Origin: JABDKJ01 sp964609215
GTDB taxonomy: Bacteria > Bacteroidota > Bacteroidia > Flavobacteriales_D > JABDKJ01
Direction of reading: 5' to 3'
Assembly: GCA_964609215.1 (NCBI GenBank)
Contig: CAZSQZ010000002.1
Span: 310,001-374,000 of the forward strand
Length of the DNA stretch: 64,000 nt
How positions within the stretch are numbered: position 1 is the stretch's first letter; every line of letters begins with the position of its first letter. Of the stretch, positions 33,983 through 43,771 are shown one piece after another. The notes under the pieces are model-generated. The model did no database searches, was not told the DNA's origin, and worked only from the letters and a program-made list of their open reading frames with translations. The position numbers and the translations under genes are program-made.

Positions 33983-36169
33983 TTATCGGAGCATGGTAAA
34001 GGAACCTGACTGAGGTTCAGAACCATCGTCAAATTCAACCACATAGAAATACGTACCTCCAGGATAATCTTCGCCATCCCATTCATGTTGACTAGAAGCA
34101 AAGAGTTCAACTCCCCAACGATTGTAGATATGCAATGTGCCTTCACGGCTCAGCAATTCAAATACCTGAAAAGTATCATTCTGGCTATCATCATTTGGTG
34201 TAAATACATTAGGAATAAAACAAGATATCACATCCAAAGTATCCGAATCTGTACCTATGTAAAGTTGATTATCAAACTGAAAACAAAAGTCCGTAACAAT
34301 TACTTGAAACACTTGCTCTTCTCCTAAATCCAATCCAGGAATTTCACCTATACTGCTTGTTGGGCTAAACAAAGAAGGATCAATTAGACCACTTCCATCT
34401 AAATAAGTAAAATTATATGGAGGTGTACCCGTTTCCTCGGCAATTAAAGTTTCAAGGCCCAGTACATCTCCCTGGCAAAGAATTTCATTCAATTCCAAAA
34501 TTGGTTGAGGAGGTAATGGAGGAACCAATTCAAGGGTAGTTTCAGCAACTCTATTACAGAAATCCGTTACAAATACAGAAACTGGAAAAGTACCTAAGCT
34601 TCCTTGCGGAGGTGTGATTGAAGTAGTATCAGTCATATCTCCAGTTGTCCAGGTATAAGAAAAGCCAGGTGTTCCATCCTGAATATTTGCTTCTAAATCA
34701 TAAGGTGCACCTGGGCAAAATGGATCATCATCTTCTATAATAGTAACTACCGGATCGGGCGGAATACTATTCGTCACCGTTACAATATTTTCTCCTGTAA
34801 AGCCGCAAAAATCAACCACATCTATGGTATATTGTTCTGACGATGAAGGAACTGGAATAGTTAGGGTCGGACCTGTTCCAACCTCGTTTCCTGAAGAATC
34901 AAACCAAGTATAATCAAATACAGGAACTCCTTGCGTTGCTTCAGCAATGAGCACCACCTCATCAGCAGGACATATTAAATTAATATCAGGAGAATTAATT
35001 GGAAGACTAAAGTTATCCGTAATATTCAGGACTGCAGTATCTTGAGGTAAGTAGGGTCCTTCCAAAGCTAAAGCAGAACACAAGATAACTTCGATCTCCT
35101 CTTCACCTTCTGCAATACCATCATCGAAGGCAAGAATCCCAAAATTGTGTACAAACTGCTGAGGTACTAGAATAATAGTGTCAGGAACATTAAAGACTTC
35201 ATAATCTACACCAAAGATTGCATCTCCTTGAAACTTCATAATATAGAATGCACTATCTGCAGCACAAATTCTATTGAAATTAGCAAATGAGGAATCGCAA
35301 ACACCTGAGGACTCAACTATCCCAGGTTCAAAAAATGTATCTAATGATAAATCTTCCGGAGTACTTTCAAAAGAACCCGCTTCTAAGAATACTGCAGAAT
35401 CAAAAGCAAAGTCACCCGCATCAGCAATTGCCAATTTAATATGATGAAGCTCACCACAATCAACTGGAGACATTGCCGTTAGGGGAACGGTAAATCCATC
35501 AAATTGAACTTCTGTTCCATCTCCACCAAACGTATTATCAACGTAAAATTCAGAGTTTAACCCATCGTTTACATTATCAATAGTTACCGGAATATCTTGA
35601 CCTGGAACGAGTGCAATGTTAATGGAACCTCCAGGAAATCCTCCAGGAGAAGAAAAAGGCCCTGTTATACTTGGTCCAGAAATAAAGAATCCAAAAACAT
35701 CGTTAAAAGCCGAATTCACAAACTCTGGATACTCTTCAGAAGCGAAAACATATTCAAAAGAAAGTGTATCGTCAGATGGTACAAAATCAAATTCTAGAAT
35801 CGCTATATCATTTACCGGAAAGCCAGGAATTAAAGCTTCTAAATCTGGATCTCCAGAAAGCATATCAACCGTAACTAATGTAGAACCTCCTGCATTATTT
35901 GGTCCAATTGCAACATTGATATCTCCTGAAGCCATTACAAAACCTGAATCAACTCCAATGTTTGACATAAGACTGTTGAACTGACCACATTGAACATTTA
36001 TTTGATTTGCAGGTGCTCCATTAAACGTAACATTGCTCACTGTTACACCCTCACCCAACAGAACGTTTTGAACATACCATTCAACCGTATTTGTATTGTC
36101 TACAACTAATTGGGCCTGACCCAACATAGAAAAAGCTAGTGCATATAACAAGATAAAAATCTTTCTCAT
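33983..36169 (-). CDS. T9SS type B secreted protein with choice-of-anchor L domain (paralogue 1)
   Basis: 728 residues. Signal peptide MRKIFILLYALAFSMLGQAQ. About 22-270: choice-of-anchor L domain (NTVEWYVQNVLLGEGVTVSNVTF, DSFVFASEEYPEFVNSAFNDVFGFF-type core). About 290-640: Ig/PKD-like domains (ITPPQGSLGTFPVSVFVTDFC). C-terminal about 645-728: gliding-motility-associated CHU_C sorting domain (IPNVFTPNDDSQNDTFQVF, then IYNRWGVELF, WDG and GGTYFYV). Likely surface-exposed adhesin or matrix protein; close homologue of the next gene. Confidence 0.9.
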   Translation of the reverse strand: MRKIFILLYALAFSMLGQAQLVVDNTNTVEWYVQNVLLGEGVTVSNVTFNGAPANQINVQCGQFNSLMSNIGVDSGFVMASGDINVAIGPNNAGGSTLVTVDMLSGDPDLEALIPGFPVNDIAILEFDFVPSDDTLSFEYVFASEEYPEFVNSAFNDVFGFFISGPSITGPFSSPGGFPGGSINIALVPGQDIPVTIDNVNDGLNSEFYVDNTFGGDGTEVQFDGFTVPLTAMSPVDCGELHHIKLAIADAGDFAFDSAVFLEAGSFESTPEDLSLDTFFEPGIVESSGVCDSSFANFNRICAADSAFYIMKFQGDAIFGVDYEVFNVPDTIILVPQQFVHNFGILAFDDGIAEGEEEIEVILCSALALEGPYLPQDTAVLNITDNFSLPINSPDINLICPADEVVLIAEATQGVPVFDYTWFDSSGNEVGTGPTLTIPVPSSSEQYTIDVVDFCGFTGENIVTVTNSIPPDPVVTIIEDDDPFCPGAPYDLEANIQDGTPGFSYTWTTGDMTDTTSITPPQGSLGTFPVSVFVTDFCNRVAETTLELVPPLPPQPILELNEILCQGDVLGLETLIAEETGTPPYNFTYLDGSGLIDPSLFSPTSSIGEIPGLDLGEEQVFQVIVTDFCFQFDNQLYIGTDSDTLDVISCFIPNVFTPNDDSQNDTFQVFELLSREGTLHIYNRWGVELFASSQHEWDGEDYPGGTYFYVVEFDDGSEPQSGSFTMLR

Positions 36170-36214
36170 CTCTTTTGTTTAGTTTGCTAAAATAGTAATT
36201 AAAGTAAATCTGAA

Positions 36215-38668
36215 TTATCTTAGAAGAGTCAGCTTTCCGCTATAATTGAATTTCTCATTTTGAGTTCCTCTTCCTTTAATGCTGAAGGTATATATTCCAA
36301 CTCCTGCATAGTAGTCTTCATTGTCTCTTCCTTCACCACTCCAATGTTCATTTATGTCATTAGATCTAAAAACTTCCTGTCCCCATCTGTTATATATGGT
36401 CATTTCAAATTCTTCGATTTCATTTCCATATGCTCCAAATGAATCATTTATACCGTCACCATTTGGAGAAAAGCTATTCGGAATATACAAGACTGCAGGT
36501 GGAATAGTTGTATAACTCGCTGTATCGGAACAACCTATTTCATTAACCGCAGTAAGAAGAATGTGATGTGAGTCAAAATCGGAAAATGTATGGGTCACGT
36601 CTTCGGTATTAAAAAGAATACCATTATCCAAATCCCAAAAATACTCCAAGTCGCTAGCTGAAATACTGTTTTCTTCTGTCCCATTATGCAAAACGACTCC
36701 ATAAGGATCTGTCACAGTAACAGAAAACATTGCATTAACATCTTCCACCCTAACTGTTATTTCACCATCCAAGAAAGCAGTACACAAATCCGTAACCCTA
36801 ATAATATAACTGGTAGTCTCTGTAGGATTAACATCAATATCCTGCAAAGTACTACCATCATGCAACCATTCATAAGTAAATGGAGGTTCCCCACCACCTG
36901 CAAGAGCACTCAATGAAGCAAATGTGCCTAAACAAATAGAAGTATCTGGCGATAAATCTAAAGTGATGGGAATATCTGGAACTATAACATCAATTGTATC
37001 TGAGTCAAAAACACCACATTGATCCGTAACTGTATAAATCAATTGTGAAGAAACTCCAGCTGTATAGAGTAAATCAATAGTGTTTGCTAATAATGTTCCA
37101 TTTTCTTCCCATTCAAAAGCATAGACACCATCTCCCCCAACAATTGAGTTGGGTGCAAGTAGTTCTTGTTCTAAACAAATAAGGTTCACTTCTTCATCTA
37201 TATCTACCTCAACAGGCGGATATACCGGAACATTCACAGTTATGGTATCCATTATAGAACCTGCATTACAGGTATCCTCAATGAGGAGAATATATTCCGT
37301 AGTAAAGCCGGGAGAGACAAAAATAGAAGAATCCGTAAGGGTTGAAGGATTCACCAAAGAAGATGCTACGTTTATTCCAGACCATGTATAGTCGTAGACC
37401 CCATAGCCTCCCGTAATGGCACCACCCAATTGAATCTCATCTCCGCAATCAATATTATAATCTTGAACTGTTAATCCCAAGGGCTCCGGATCATCAGTAA
37501 CACTAAAGGTAAAGAGCGAGGTGACAGCAATACCGCAGGCCGTTTGACTATTCGTTATCTCAATGATCACAGATTCAAAACCTTCAAGCACTCCATCGGG
37601 AAAGGCAGAAATATTCAAAGATGCTGTGCTATCTCCTGCCTGAAATTGAACCTCGTCTGGAATAAAAGTATAATCCACCCCATTTGTTGCAACTCCAGTT
37701 ACTTCTAATTCTACGACTGATGGATTATCAATATTTGAGAATCTTCTAAACACAATTTCTCCATTTCCGCAATTCTCATACAATAGCGAATCTGTTTGTC
37801 CCACATTCAAGCTCAATTGCGCTTGAATAGCTTCAGAACTTTCAAAACTTCCTTGAGCCAGATATACACTGGTTGCCAAAAAAGCATCCTGACAATCTGC
37901 AACTGCAAATTTAAAGTGATAGGTTTCCCCACATTGAACAACATACTCAGCCGTAATTGGTGTAGTAAAACCATTATGAGTGTGCGTTAAATCACCTGTA
38001 TTATCCACATAAAATTGCTCATTCATTTGAGGTGGGGTTGAACCACCTGGATCATCATATATAGTACTAATGGTAATTGGAATATCGGTACCAGGCACAA
38101 CCGCAACATTCACCGATCCACCAGGAAATCCAGGAGGGCTGGAAAACGGACCAGTAATCCCAGGCCCAGACACATAAAACCCAAAAGCATCATTGAAAAC
38201 CGAATTTATCCAAGTTGTATACTCATCGGAAGCAAAAACAAAATCAAATCTAATGGTATCACCATTGGGAATAAAATCAAACTCCAAGATCGCTGCATCA
38301 TTGGTTGAATTGATATTTCCTGCATTTGGGTTCGTAGTAACGGATTGAGCAGTTGCCAACAAATCGGGATCTGAAAAACCAGTATTTAGGGTTCCAGCAA
38401 AACCATCCGCAGCAGTACCAATCATTCCATCGATTTCTCCAGAAGATAATGTTAATCCTGCATCAATTCCAATGCTTGCATTAGTAGCATCAAAATATCC
38501 AAACTGCGATGGATCTCCTGTAAAAGTAATGTTAGACACTGTAACTCCGGAGCCTACCAATACATTTTGGACATACCATTCTACGGTCTGATTGTTCTCT
38601 ACAACCAATTGGCTGTAGGAAAAAATAGTGCATGTTGTTAAAGCGACTGCAAGTAGTAATTTCTTCAT
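36215..38668 (-). CDS. T9SS type B secreted protein with choice-of-anchor L domain (paralogue 2)
   Basis: 817 residues from MKKLLLAVALTTCTIFSYSQ, a proper signal peptide; a longer frame adding 14 residues was rejected. Same layout as the gene 45 bases downstream: choice-of-anchor L domain (LVVENNQTVEWYVQNVLVGSG, FASDEYTTWINSVFNDAFGFY), a Calx-beta-like stretch (about 290-400), several PKD/Ig-like domains, and a CHU_C sorting domain (IPNSFSPNGDGINDSFGAYGN, TIYNRWGQEVFRS). About 90 residues longer in the middle. Probably cotranscribed with its paralogue. Confidence 0.9.
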   Translation of the reverse strand: MKKLLLAVALTTCTIFSYSQLVVENNQTVEWYVQNVLVGSGVTVSNITFTGDPSQFGYFDATNASIGIDAGLTLSSGEIDGMIGTAADGFAGTLNTGFSDPDLLATAQSVTTNPNAGNINSTNDAAILEFDFIPNGDTIRFDFVFASDEYTTWINSVFNDAFGFYVSGPGITGPFSSPPGFPGGSVNVAVVPGTDIPITISTIYDDPGGSTPPQMNEQFYVDNTGDLTHTHNGFTTPITAEYVVQCGETYHFKFAVADCQDAFLATSVYLAQGSFESSEAIQAQLSLNVGQTDSLLYENCGNGEIVFRRFSNIDNPSVVELEVTGVATNGVDYTFIPDEVQFQAGDSTASLNISAFPDGVLEGFESVIIEITNSQTACGIAVTSLFTFSVTDDPEPLGLTVQDYNIDCGDEIQLGGAITGGYGVYDYTWSGINVASSLVNPSTLTDSSIFVSPGFTTEYILLIEDTCNAGSIMDTITVNVPVYPPVEVDIDEEVNLICLEQELLAPNSIVGGDGVYAFEWEENGTLLANTIDLLYTAGVSSQLIYTVTDQCGVFDSDTIDVIVPDIPITLDLSPDTSICLGTFASLSALAGGGEPPFTYEWLHDGSTLQDIDVNPTETTSYIIRVTDLCTAFLDGEITVRVEDVNAMFSVTVTDPYGVVLHNGTEENSISASDLEYFWDLDNGILFNTEDVTHTFSDFDSHHILLTAVNEIGCSDTASYTTIPPAVLYIPNSFSPNGDGINDSFGAYGNEIEEFEMTIYNRWGQEVFRSNDINEHWSGEGRDNEDYYAGVGIYTFSIKGRGTQNEKFNYSGKLTLLR

Positions 38669-38818
38669 AATTGTTTCGGTTTTAACCTGAGTCAATTCAT
38701 AAAAATACAAATCATAATCAAATTGACTAATTATTTACCTTCCAGTTCCTCTTTCCCCTAAAGTTTTTCAAAAATAAAAAGTACGTAAAATTTGAATCTT
38801 AGTCAATAGTCAGAATAC

Positions 38819-38826
38819 TATATTTG
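38819..38826 (+). promoter_or_regulatory. -7 box of the dipeptidase gene
   Basis: TATATTTG matches TAnnTTTG and ends 19 bases before the dipeptidase ATG, giving a short leader. A TTTG lies at 38791-38794, 24 bases upstream of the box, slightly further than the usual -33 spacing. Confidence 0.6.
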
Positions 38827-38845
38827 CAGCCCTAAAGCAAATTAA

Positions 38846-40213
38846 ATGAGCACGATAGAATATTTAGAGACCCACAAACAGCGATTTTTAGACGAATTAC
38901 TTGAATTACTCAAAATACCTTCTATTTCTGCTGACCCCGAATATAGTGCAGATGTAAAGAAATGTGCTTCTGCAATTGAAAAAAGTTTAATCAGCGCTGG
39001 TGCTGATAATGTTAAAGTTTATGATACTCCAGGATATCCCATAGTGTATGGTGAGAAAATTGTAAATCCTAGTAAACCAACCGTTCTTGTTTACGGACAT
39101 TATGATGTGCAACCTGCAGATCCATTAGAATTATGGGACAACCCTCCTTTCGAACCAGTCATAAAAAATGAAAAAATATATGCCCGAGGAGCTTGTGATG
39201 ATAAAGGCCAAATGTACATGCATGTAAAAGCATTCGAAATAATGATGAAAACAAATACATTACCTTGTAATGTTAAGTTCATGATTGAAGGAGAAGAGGA
39301 AGTGGGTTCTGCGAATTTGGGATGGTTTGTAAAAGAGTATAAAGAGCTTCTAAAATCAGATATTATTTTAGTTTCAGATACTTCTATTATTGCCAATGAC
39401 ACCCCTTCAATTACAGTAGGTCTGCGAGGCTTAGCCTATATGGAAGTAGAAGTTACCGGTCCTATTAAAGACTTACACTCAGGTGTTTATGGAGGAGCTG
39501 TAGCAAACCCAGCCAATGTTCTTTGCGACTTAATTTCTTCTCTACATGACGATAAGGGAAGAATTACGGTAGAGGGCTTTTATGATGATGTTTTGGAATT
39601 AAGTGCAGAGGAAAGAGATGCAATGAATAAAGCCCCTTTTTCTCTTGAAAATTATAAAGAAGGATTGGCTATTGATGAAGTCAAAGGAGAAGAAGGATAT
39701 ACCACCATTGAAAGAGCTTCAATAAGACCTACCTTAGATGTAAATGGCATGTGGAGTGGATGGACTGGGGAAGGTGCAAAAACTGTTCTTCCATCAAAAG
39801 CATTTGCTAAGGTATCTATGAGATTAGTCCCTAATCAAAACCCTGAAAAAATTGCAGAATTATTTACCAAGCATTTTGAAAACATAGCTCCTAATTATGT
39901 GAAAGTTAAGGTGCGTGATCTTCACGGAGGTGAGCCAGCGGTTACACCAACCGATTCAATTGCCTACCAAGCAGCATCTAAAGCAATGGAAGATACTTTT
40001 GGGAAAAAACCTATCCCAACAAGAGGTGGAGGAAGTATTCCAATCGTTGCTTTATTTGAAAAAGAGTTGGGTTTAAAAACAGTTCTTATGGGTTTTGGCC
40101 TGAATTCTGATGATATACATTCACCGAATGAACATTATGGAATTTTCAATTACTACAAGGGCATTGAAACAATTCCTTTGTTCTTCAAATATTTTGATGA
40201 ATTATCGAGTTGA
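38846..40213 (+). CDS. M20-family dipeptidase
   Basis: 455 residues. Di-zinc site: His85 and Asp87 in VYGHYDVQP, Asp118/119 in ARGACDDKG, Glu150-152 in EGEEEVGS, and a late HSPNEHYG histidine. The middle lid domain (about 190-330) includes DLHSGVYGGAVANP. Closest to the Xaa-His/CNDP-like dipeptidases common in Bacteroidota. No signal peptide, so cytoplasmic peptide hydrolysis. An LEA-like lipoprotein gene begins 6 bases after its stop. Confidence 0.93.
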   Translation: MSTIEYLETHKQRFLDELLELLKIPSISADPEYSADVKKCASAIEKSLISAGADNVKVYDTPGYPIVYGEKIVNPSKPTVLVYGHYDVQPADPLELWDNPPFEPVIKNEKIYARGACDDKGQMYMHVKAFEIMMKTNTLPCNVKFMIEGEEEVGSANLGWFVKEYKELLKSDIILVSDTSIIANDTPSITVGLRGLAYMEVEVTGPIKDLHSGVYGGAVANPANVLCDLISSLHDDKGRITVEGFYDDVLELSAEERDAMNKAPFSLENYKEGLAIDEVKGEEGYTTIERASIRPTLDVNGMWSGWTGEGAKTVLPSKAFAKVSMRLVPNQNPEKIAELFTKHFENIAPNYVKVKVRDLHGGEPAVTPTDSIAYQAASKAMEDTFGKKPIPTRGGGSIPIVALFEKELGLKTVLMGFGLNSDDIHSPNEHYGIFNYYKGIETIPLFFKYFDELSS

Positions 40214-40219
40214 ATGTAA

Positions 40220-40723
40220 ATGAATGTTATGGAAAGAAATGGAATTTTAAATCGGCCTTTCATTCTTATTGGGATGTTATGTGTGCTTTTTCTTAATAGC
40301 TGCACGGTTGAGGAAATAGAATTAATTGAAATTGAAGAGCTTAAATTACAACAGTTTTCTGCTGATGGAATCATTATTGATGTCACCGCAAAAATTAGTA
40401 ACCCAAACTCTTTTACCATAAAAGTTACAGATTCGGATTTTGACGTTTACATTAACGATAGGTTTATCTCAAAGGCTAAGTTGGCTAACAATGTGAAATT
40501 AAAAAAGAAGAGTACTGCTTCACATTCTTTTACTCTAAAAGGCGACAAGTTAAAATCTCAAAATGAGATTTTGCCCATACTATTACAAGCTGCATTAACG
40601 GGCAAGGTAAATGCCAAAGTAAAGGGACATGTAAAGGGAAAGACCTTTCTTTTCATCAGTAAAAAAGTTGATTTTGAACTGGAAGAAAGCTTGGAAATCA
40701 ACAATAACTTACTTAATGGTTAA
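40220..40723 (+). CDS. LEA type 2-like lipoprotein
   Basis: 167 residues. Signal ending FLNSC (Cys28) marks a lipoprotein. The body (about 35-155) has the WHy/LEA14 pattern: DGIIIDVTAKISNPNSFTIKV with the conserved N-P-N, then DFDVYINDRFISKAKL. Such domains are small beta-sandwiches in stress or envelope proteins. Start could be Met4. Probably cotranscribed with the dipeptidase. Confidence 0.75.
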   Translation: MNVMERNGILNRPFILIGMLCVLFLNSCTVEEIELIEIEELKLQQFSADGIIIDVTAKISNPNSFTIKVTDSDFDVYINDRFISKAKLANNVKLKKKSTASHSFTLKGDKLKSQNEILPILLQAALTGKVNAKVKGHVKGKTFLFISKKVDFELEESLEINNNLLNG

Positions 40724-40796
40724 TGAAGAATTGGAAATGAATAAGTAATTCGTTTCAGGTTTTGGTATAGTGTAAAATAAAGCATCTTTAAGGTTC

Positions 40797-42905
40797 ATGA
40801 AATTATTACGCATAATGGCTTTGGGAATAGCGTTTGCTCTTCTTATTGCACCTTCTTGTAATCAAAATACATCAGATGCCATGCATGAGAATGGACATAA
40901 AAAGAATCGTCTGGCAAACGAGACATCTCCCTATTTACTTCAACATCAATACAATCCGGTAGATTGGTATCCTTGGGGAGATGAGGCCTTTGCAAAAGCA
41001 AAAGAGGAGAATAAACTTGTACTTATTAGTATCGGTTATTCTGCCTGTCACTGGTGTCATGTAATGGAACGAGAAAGCTTTGAAGATGACAGCGTGGCTA
41101 AAGTTATGAATGAAAATTTCATTGCAGTAAAAGTAGACAGAGAAGAACGACCAGATGTAGATCAGGTATATATGGATGCAGTTCAACTCATGACACAAAG
41201 AGGAGGTTGGCCATTAAACTGTTTCGTAACTCCAGATGGAAAACCATTTATGGGTGGAACCTATTATCCGAAAGAAGAATGGATTGGGATACTGCACCAA
41301 CTTAATCAGCTTTGGGGAGAAGAGCCAGCAAAAATATTAGAATATGCGGATAGAATAACGGAAGGTGTTCAGTCGACAGAGGCCATCGTTAAAAATTCAA
41401 GTGAAGCAGATTTTTCCGCAAGTAGCTTGAGCGCAATGGTTGATTCTTGGAAAGATTCTTTTGATCATGCAGAAGGTGGACCGGATAGGGCTCCAAAATT
41501 TCCAATGCCTAGCAATTACGATTATCTTTTGAAGTATGCATTTGTAAATAATAATCAAGAGATGAAAGACTATGTGAAACTCACATTGGATAAAATGGCT
41601 ATGGGTGGAATTTATGATCAAATTGGTGGTGGTTTTGCACGTTATTCAACCGACAAAATTTGGAAAGCTCCTCATTTTGAAAAAATGCTCTATGACAATG
41701 GTCAACTCGTTTCTCTTTATTCTCAGGCTTATCAAGCTTACCAAGATCCACTTTACAAATCTGTAGTTGAGGAATCTTTGGAATGGGTTAAAAGAGAGAT
41801 GACTGGACCAGATGGCGAGTTTTATAGCGCCCTGGATGCGGATAGCGAGGGAGAAGAAGGTAAATTTTATATCTGGACAAAAGAAGAATTAGAATCGCTA
41901 TTGGGTGAAGATTATAAATGGTTTAAGGATTATTACAATGTAAATAGTAAAGGTTTGTGGGAAGGACATTATATTCTTCTCAATGACAAATCACCTTCAG
42001 AATTTGCCGCTAAAAATGACATGAGTGAAGTTGAATTTACACAAAAATTGAAAGAAGTTAAATCTCTGCTATTAGAACATCGAGAAAAAAGGGAAAGACC
42101 AGGTTTAGACGATAAAACCTTAACTTCCTGGAATGCCCTTATGATTGATGGTTATTGTCAAGCTTATCAAACCTTTGGCAAACAAGAGTATTTAAATGCT
42201 GCTTTAGAAAATGCAGAATTTATTTTAAGTAAGCAAAAAAAGAATGATGGATCTCTGTATCATTCTTATAAAAAAGGAAAATCAACTATTAACGGATATC
42301 TAGAAGATTATGCGATTTGTATATCTGCATTCATTGCGCTTTATCAGTCTACATTTAATGAAAAATGGATTTTCGAGGCGGAGAAATTAGCTGATTATTG
42401 CATTACTCATTTTTATGACTCTGAAAGTGGAATGTTCTTCTTTACTTCTGATGAAGACCCTGATTTGATTGCCAGAAAAACGGAGGTGTATGATAATGTA
42501 ATACCATCTTCAAATTCTGTTTTTGCCAATGGGCTCTATGACCTGGGCCTAATTCTTGACAAAAAAGAGTATATAGATTTTGCACACACCATGCTAAACA
42601 ATCTTCAAGAGGATTTTCCGAAGTATCCAAGCGGATTTTCCAACTGGGCAAGGTTGTTAATGAAAGAAGTTCATCCTTATTATGAAATTTGTCTTGCCGG
42701 GTCAGATGCAGATGGAATAATGCGCGATTTTTCTTCGGAATATATTCCGAACCGCATTTTCCTTGCAGATAAGGATGGCAGCAGCAAACTTCCTCTTCTG
42801 GAGTATAAGTATGCAGATGGTGAAACCATGATTTTTGTGTGTGTAAATAAGTCCTGCCAACTTCCTGTTGCCGAAGTAGGAGAGGCAATGAAACAGATTA
42901 AATAG
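40797..42905 (+). CDS. DUF255 (YyaL-type) thioredoxin-like protein, predicted lipoprotein
   Basis: 702 residues. N-terminal hydrophobic stretch with PSC (Cys21) suggests lipid anchoring, although most YyaL homologues are described without a signal. DUF255 domain about 35-200: NRLANETSPYLLQHQYNPVDW, then CHWC at 84-87 (SACHWCHVMERESFED) and GGWPLNCFVTPDGKPFMGGTYYP. The remaining ~480 residues form an alpha/alpha-barrel like N-acyl-glucosamine epimerases (RKKWEAPHFEKMLYDNGQLV-type region). Enzyme activity unknown. Confidence 0.88.
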   Translation: MKLLRIMALGIAFALLIAPSCNQNTSDAMHENGHKKNRLANETSPYLLQHQYNPVDWYPWGDEAFAKAKEENKLVLISIGYSACHWCHVMERESFEDDSVAKVMNENFIAVKVDREERPDVDQVYMDAVQLMTQRGGWPLNCFVTPDGKPFMGGTYYPKEEWIGILHQLNQLWGEEPAKILEYADRITEGVQSTEAIVKNSSEADFSASSLSAMVDSWKDSFDHAEGGPDRAPKFPMPSNYDYLLKYAFVNNNQEMKDYVKLTLDKMAMGGIYDQIGGGFARYSTDKIWKAPHFEKMLYDNGQLVSLYSQAYQAYQDPLYKSVVEESLEWVKREMTGPDGEFYSALDADSEGEEGKFYIWTKEELESLLGEDYKWFKDYYNVNSKGLWEGHYILLNDKSPSEFAAKNDMSEVEFTQKLKEVKSLLLEHREKRERPGLDDKTLTSWNALMIDGYCQAYQTFGKQEYLNAALENAEFILSKQKKNDGSLYHSYKKGKSTINGYLEDYAICISAFIALYQSTFNEKWIFEAEKLADYCITHFYDSESGMFFFTSDEDPDLIARKTEVYDNVIPSSNSVFANGLYDLGLILDKKEYIDFAHTMLNNLQEDFPKYPSGFSNWARLLMKEVHPYYEICLAGSDADGIMRDFSSEYIPNRIFLADKDGSSKLPLLEYKYADGETMIFVCVNKSCQLPVAEVGEAMKQIK

Positions 42906-43771
42906 TGCTTAAAAAAACAGTAACCTTATTTTTAGTATCCATTTGGATAAATGGTCTTTTCGCACAAGTAATAAAAGGCTATGATCCAGATAATGACTTG
43001 AACAAATTGGTCTTTAACGAAAGTTTTATTGAGAAAAATGGAGTTAAGAAAATCAATGGTAAAAAGTCTTTTAAAAAGGTTGGGGATGTTATAAGGCAAA
43101 CTCCAAATATTGAGTTTTTTGAGTTTGAAAGAACGGGAACCTTAAGGCAATTCGGATATACAAGTCTACATCAGCAAGACACGGTTTGTCAGTTTTATGA
43201 GTATGCTAATCAGTTATTATTAAACGAGGGCATTAGCAATAGGGATGGTGGAACCGTAGATGAATATGAGTATGATGATAAGGGAAGACCGATCAAAAAA
43301 TCTAAAGTCAAGTACTATACAGATTTAGAGGGCAAAGAATTTAGAACTGCTATTAGCGAAGAGAAAATTTCCTACAATGATATTTCTCAAACAAGCTGGA
43401 AAGCAACTTATTATAACGCTTATAACAAACCCTATAAAACCATTCTAAGCAAGTATAATGAAAGTGGTTTTTTGCTGAGTGAAATTGAGACCTTCTTAAT
43501 TGGAAATCGACAAATCACAACTAGTTATTCATATAATGAAAAAGCTTTTCTTACAGCTGTTGAAGTGGAAAAGACGATTAAAGAAAAGACTGTTTTTAAA
43601 TACAATAGTATAGGAGAACTGGTCAGAGTAGAATTTTACAAAAATAACAAACTAGACTCTATCAGAGAGTTCTTTTATAATAGTAATACCGCCTTATTAA
43701 GTTCATCCTTTACTAAAGAGGAAGACACGGGGCTGATACACATTGTTAAGTATAATTTTGAATTTTACTAA
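42905..43771 (+). CDS. Secreted protein with YD-like text repeats
   Basis: 288 residues, GTG start sharing one base with the preceding stop (taGTG). Signal peptide about 1-20 (TLFLVSIWINGLFAQ). From about 95 onward there are repeated Y-x-Y/F-D-x-x-G units (DEYEYDDKGRPIKKS, TSYSYNEKAFLTA, FKYNSIGELVRVEFY), like short RHS/YD repeats seen in many Bacteroidota secreted proteins. No function assigned. The last 4 bases overlap the convergent tsaB end. Confidence 0.75.
   Translation: MLKKTVTLFLVSIWINGLFAQVIKGYDPDNDLNKLVFNESFIEKNGVKKINGKKSFKKVGDVIRQTPNIEFFEFERTGTLRQFGYTSLHQQDTVCQFYEYANQLLLNEGISNRDGGTVDEYEYDDKGRPIKKSKVKYYTDLEGKEFRTAISEEKISYNDISQTSWKATYYNAYNKPYKTILSKYNESGFLLSEIETFLIGNRQITTSYSYNEKAFLTAVEVEKTIKEKTVFKYNSIGELVRVEFYKNNKLDSIREFFYNSNTALLSSSFTKEEDTGLIHIVKYNFEFY

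Noticed and set aside
34085..37990. Several open frames on the plus strand opposite the T9SS genes
   Set aside because: They are shadows of the real minus-strand genes: no start context, no family match, and the minus frames have full domain structure.
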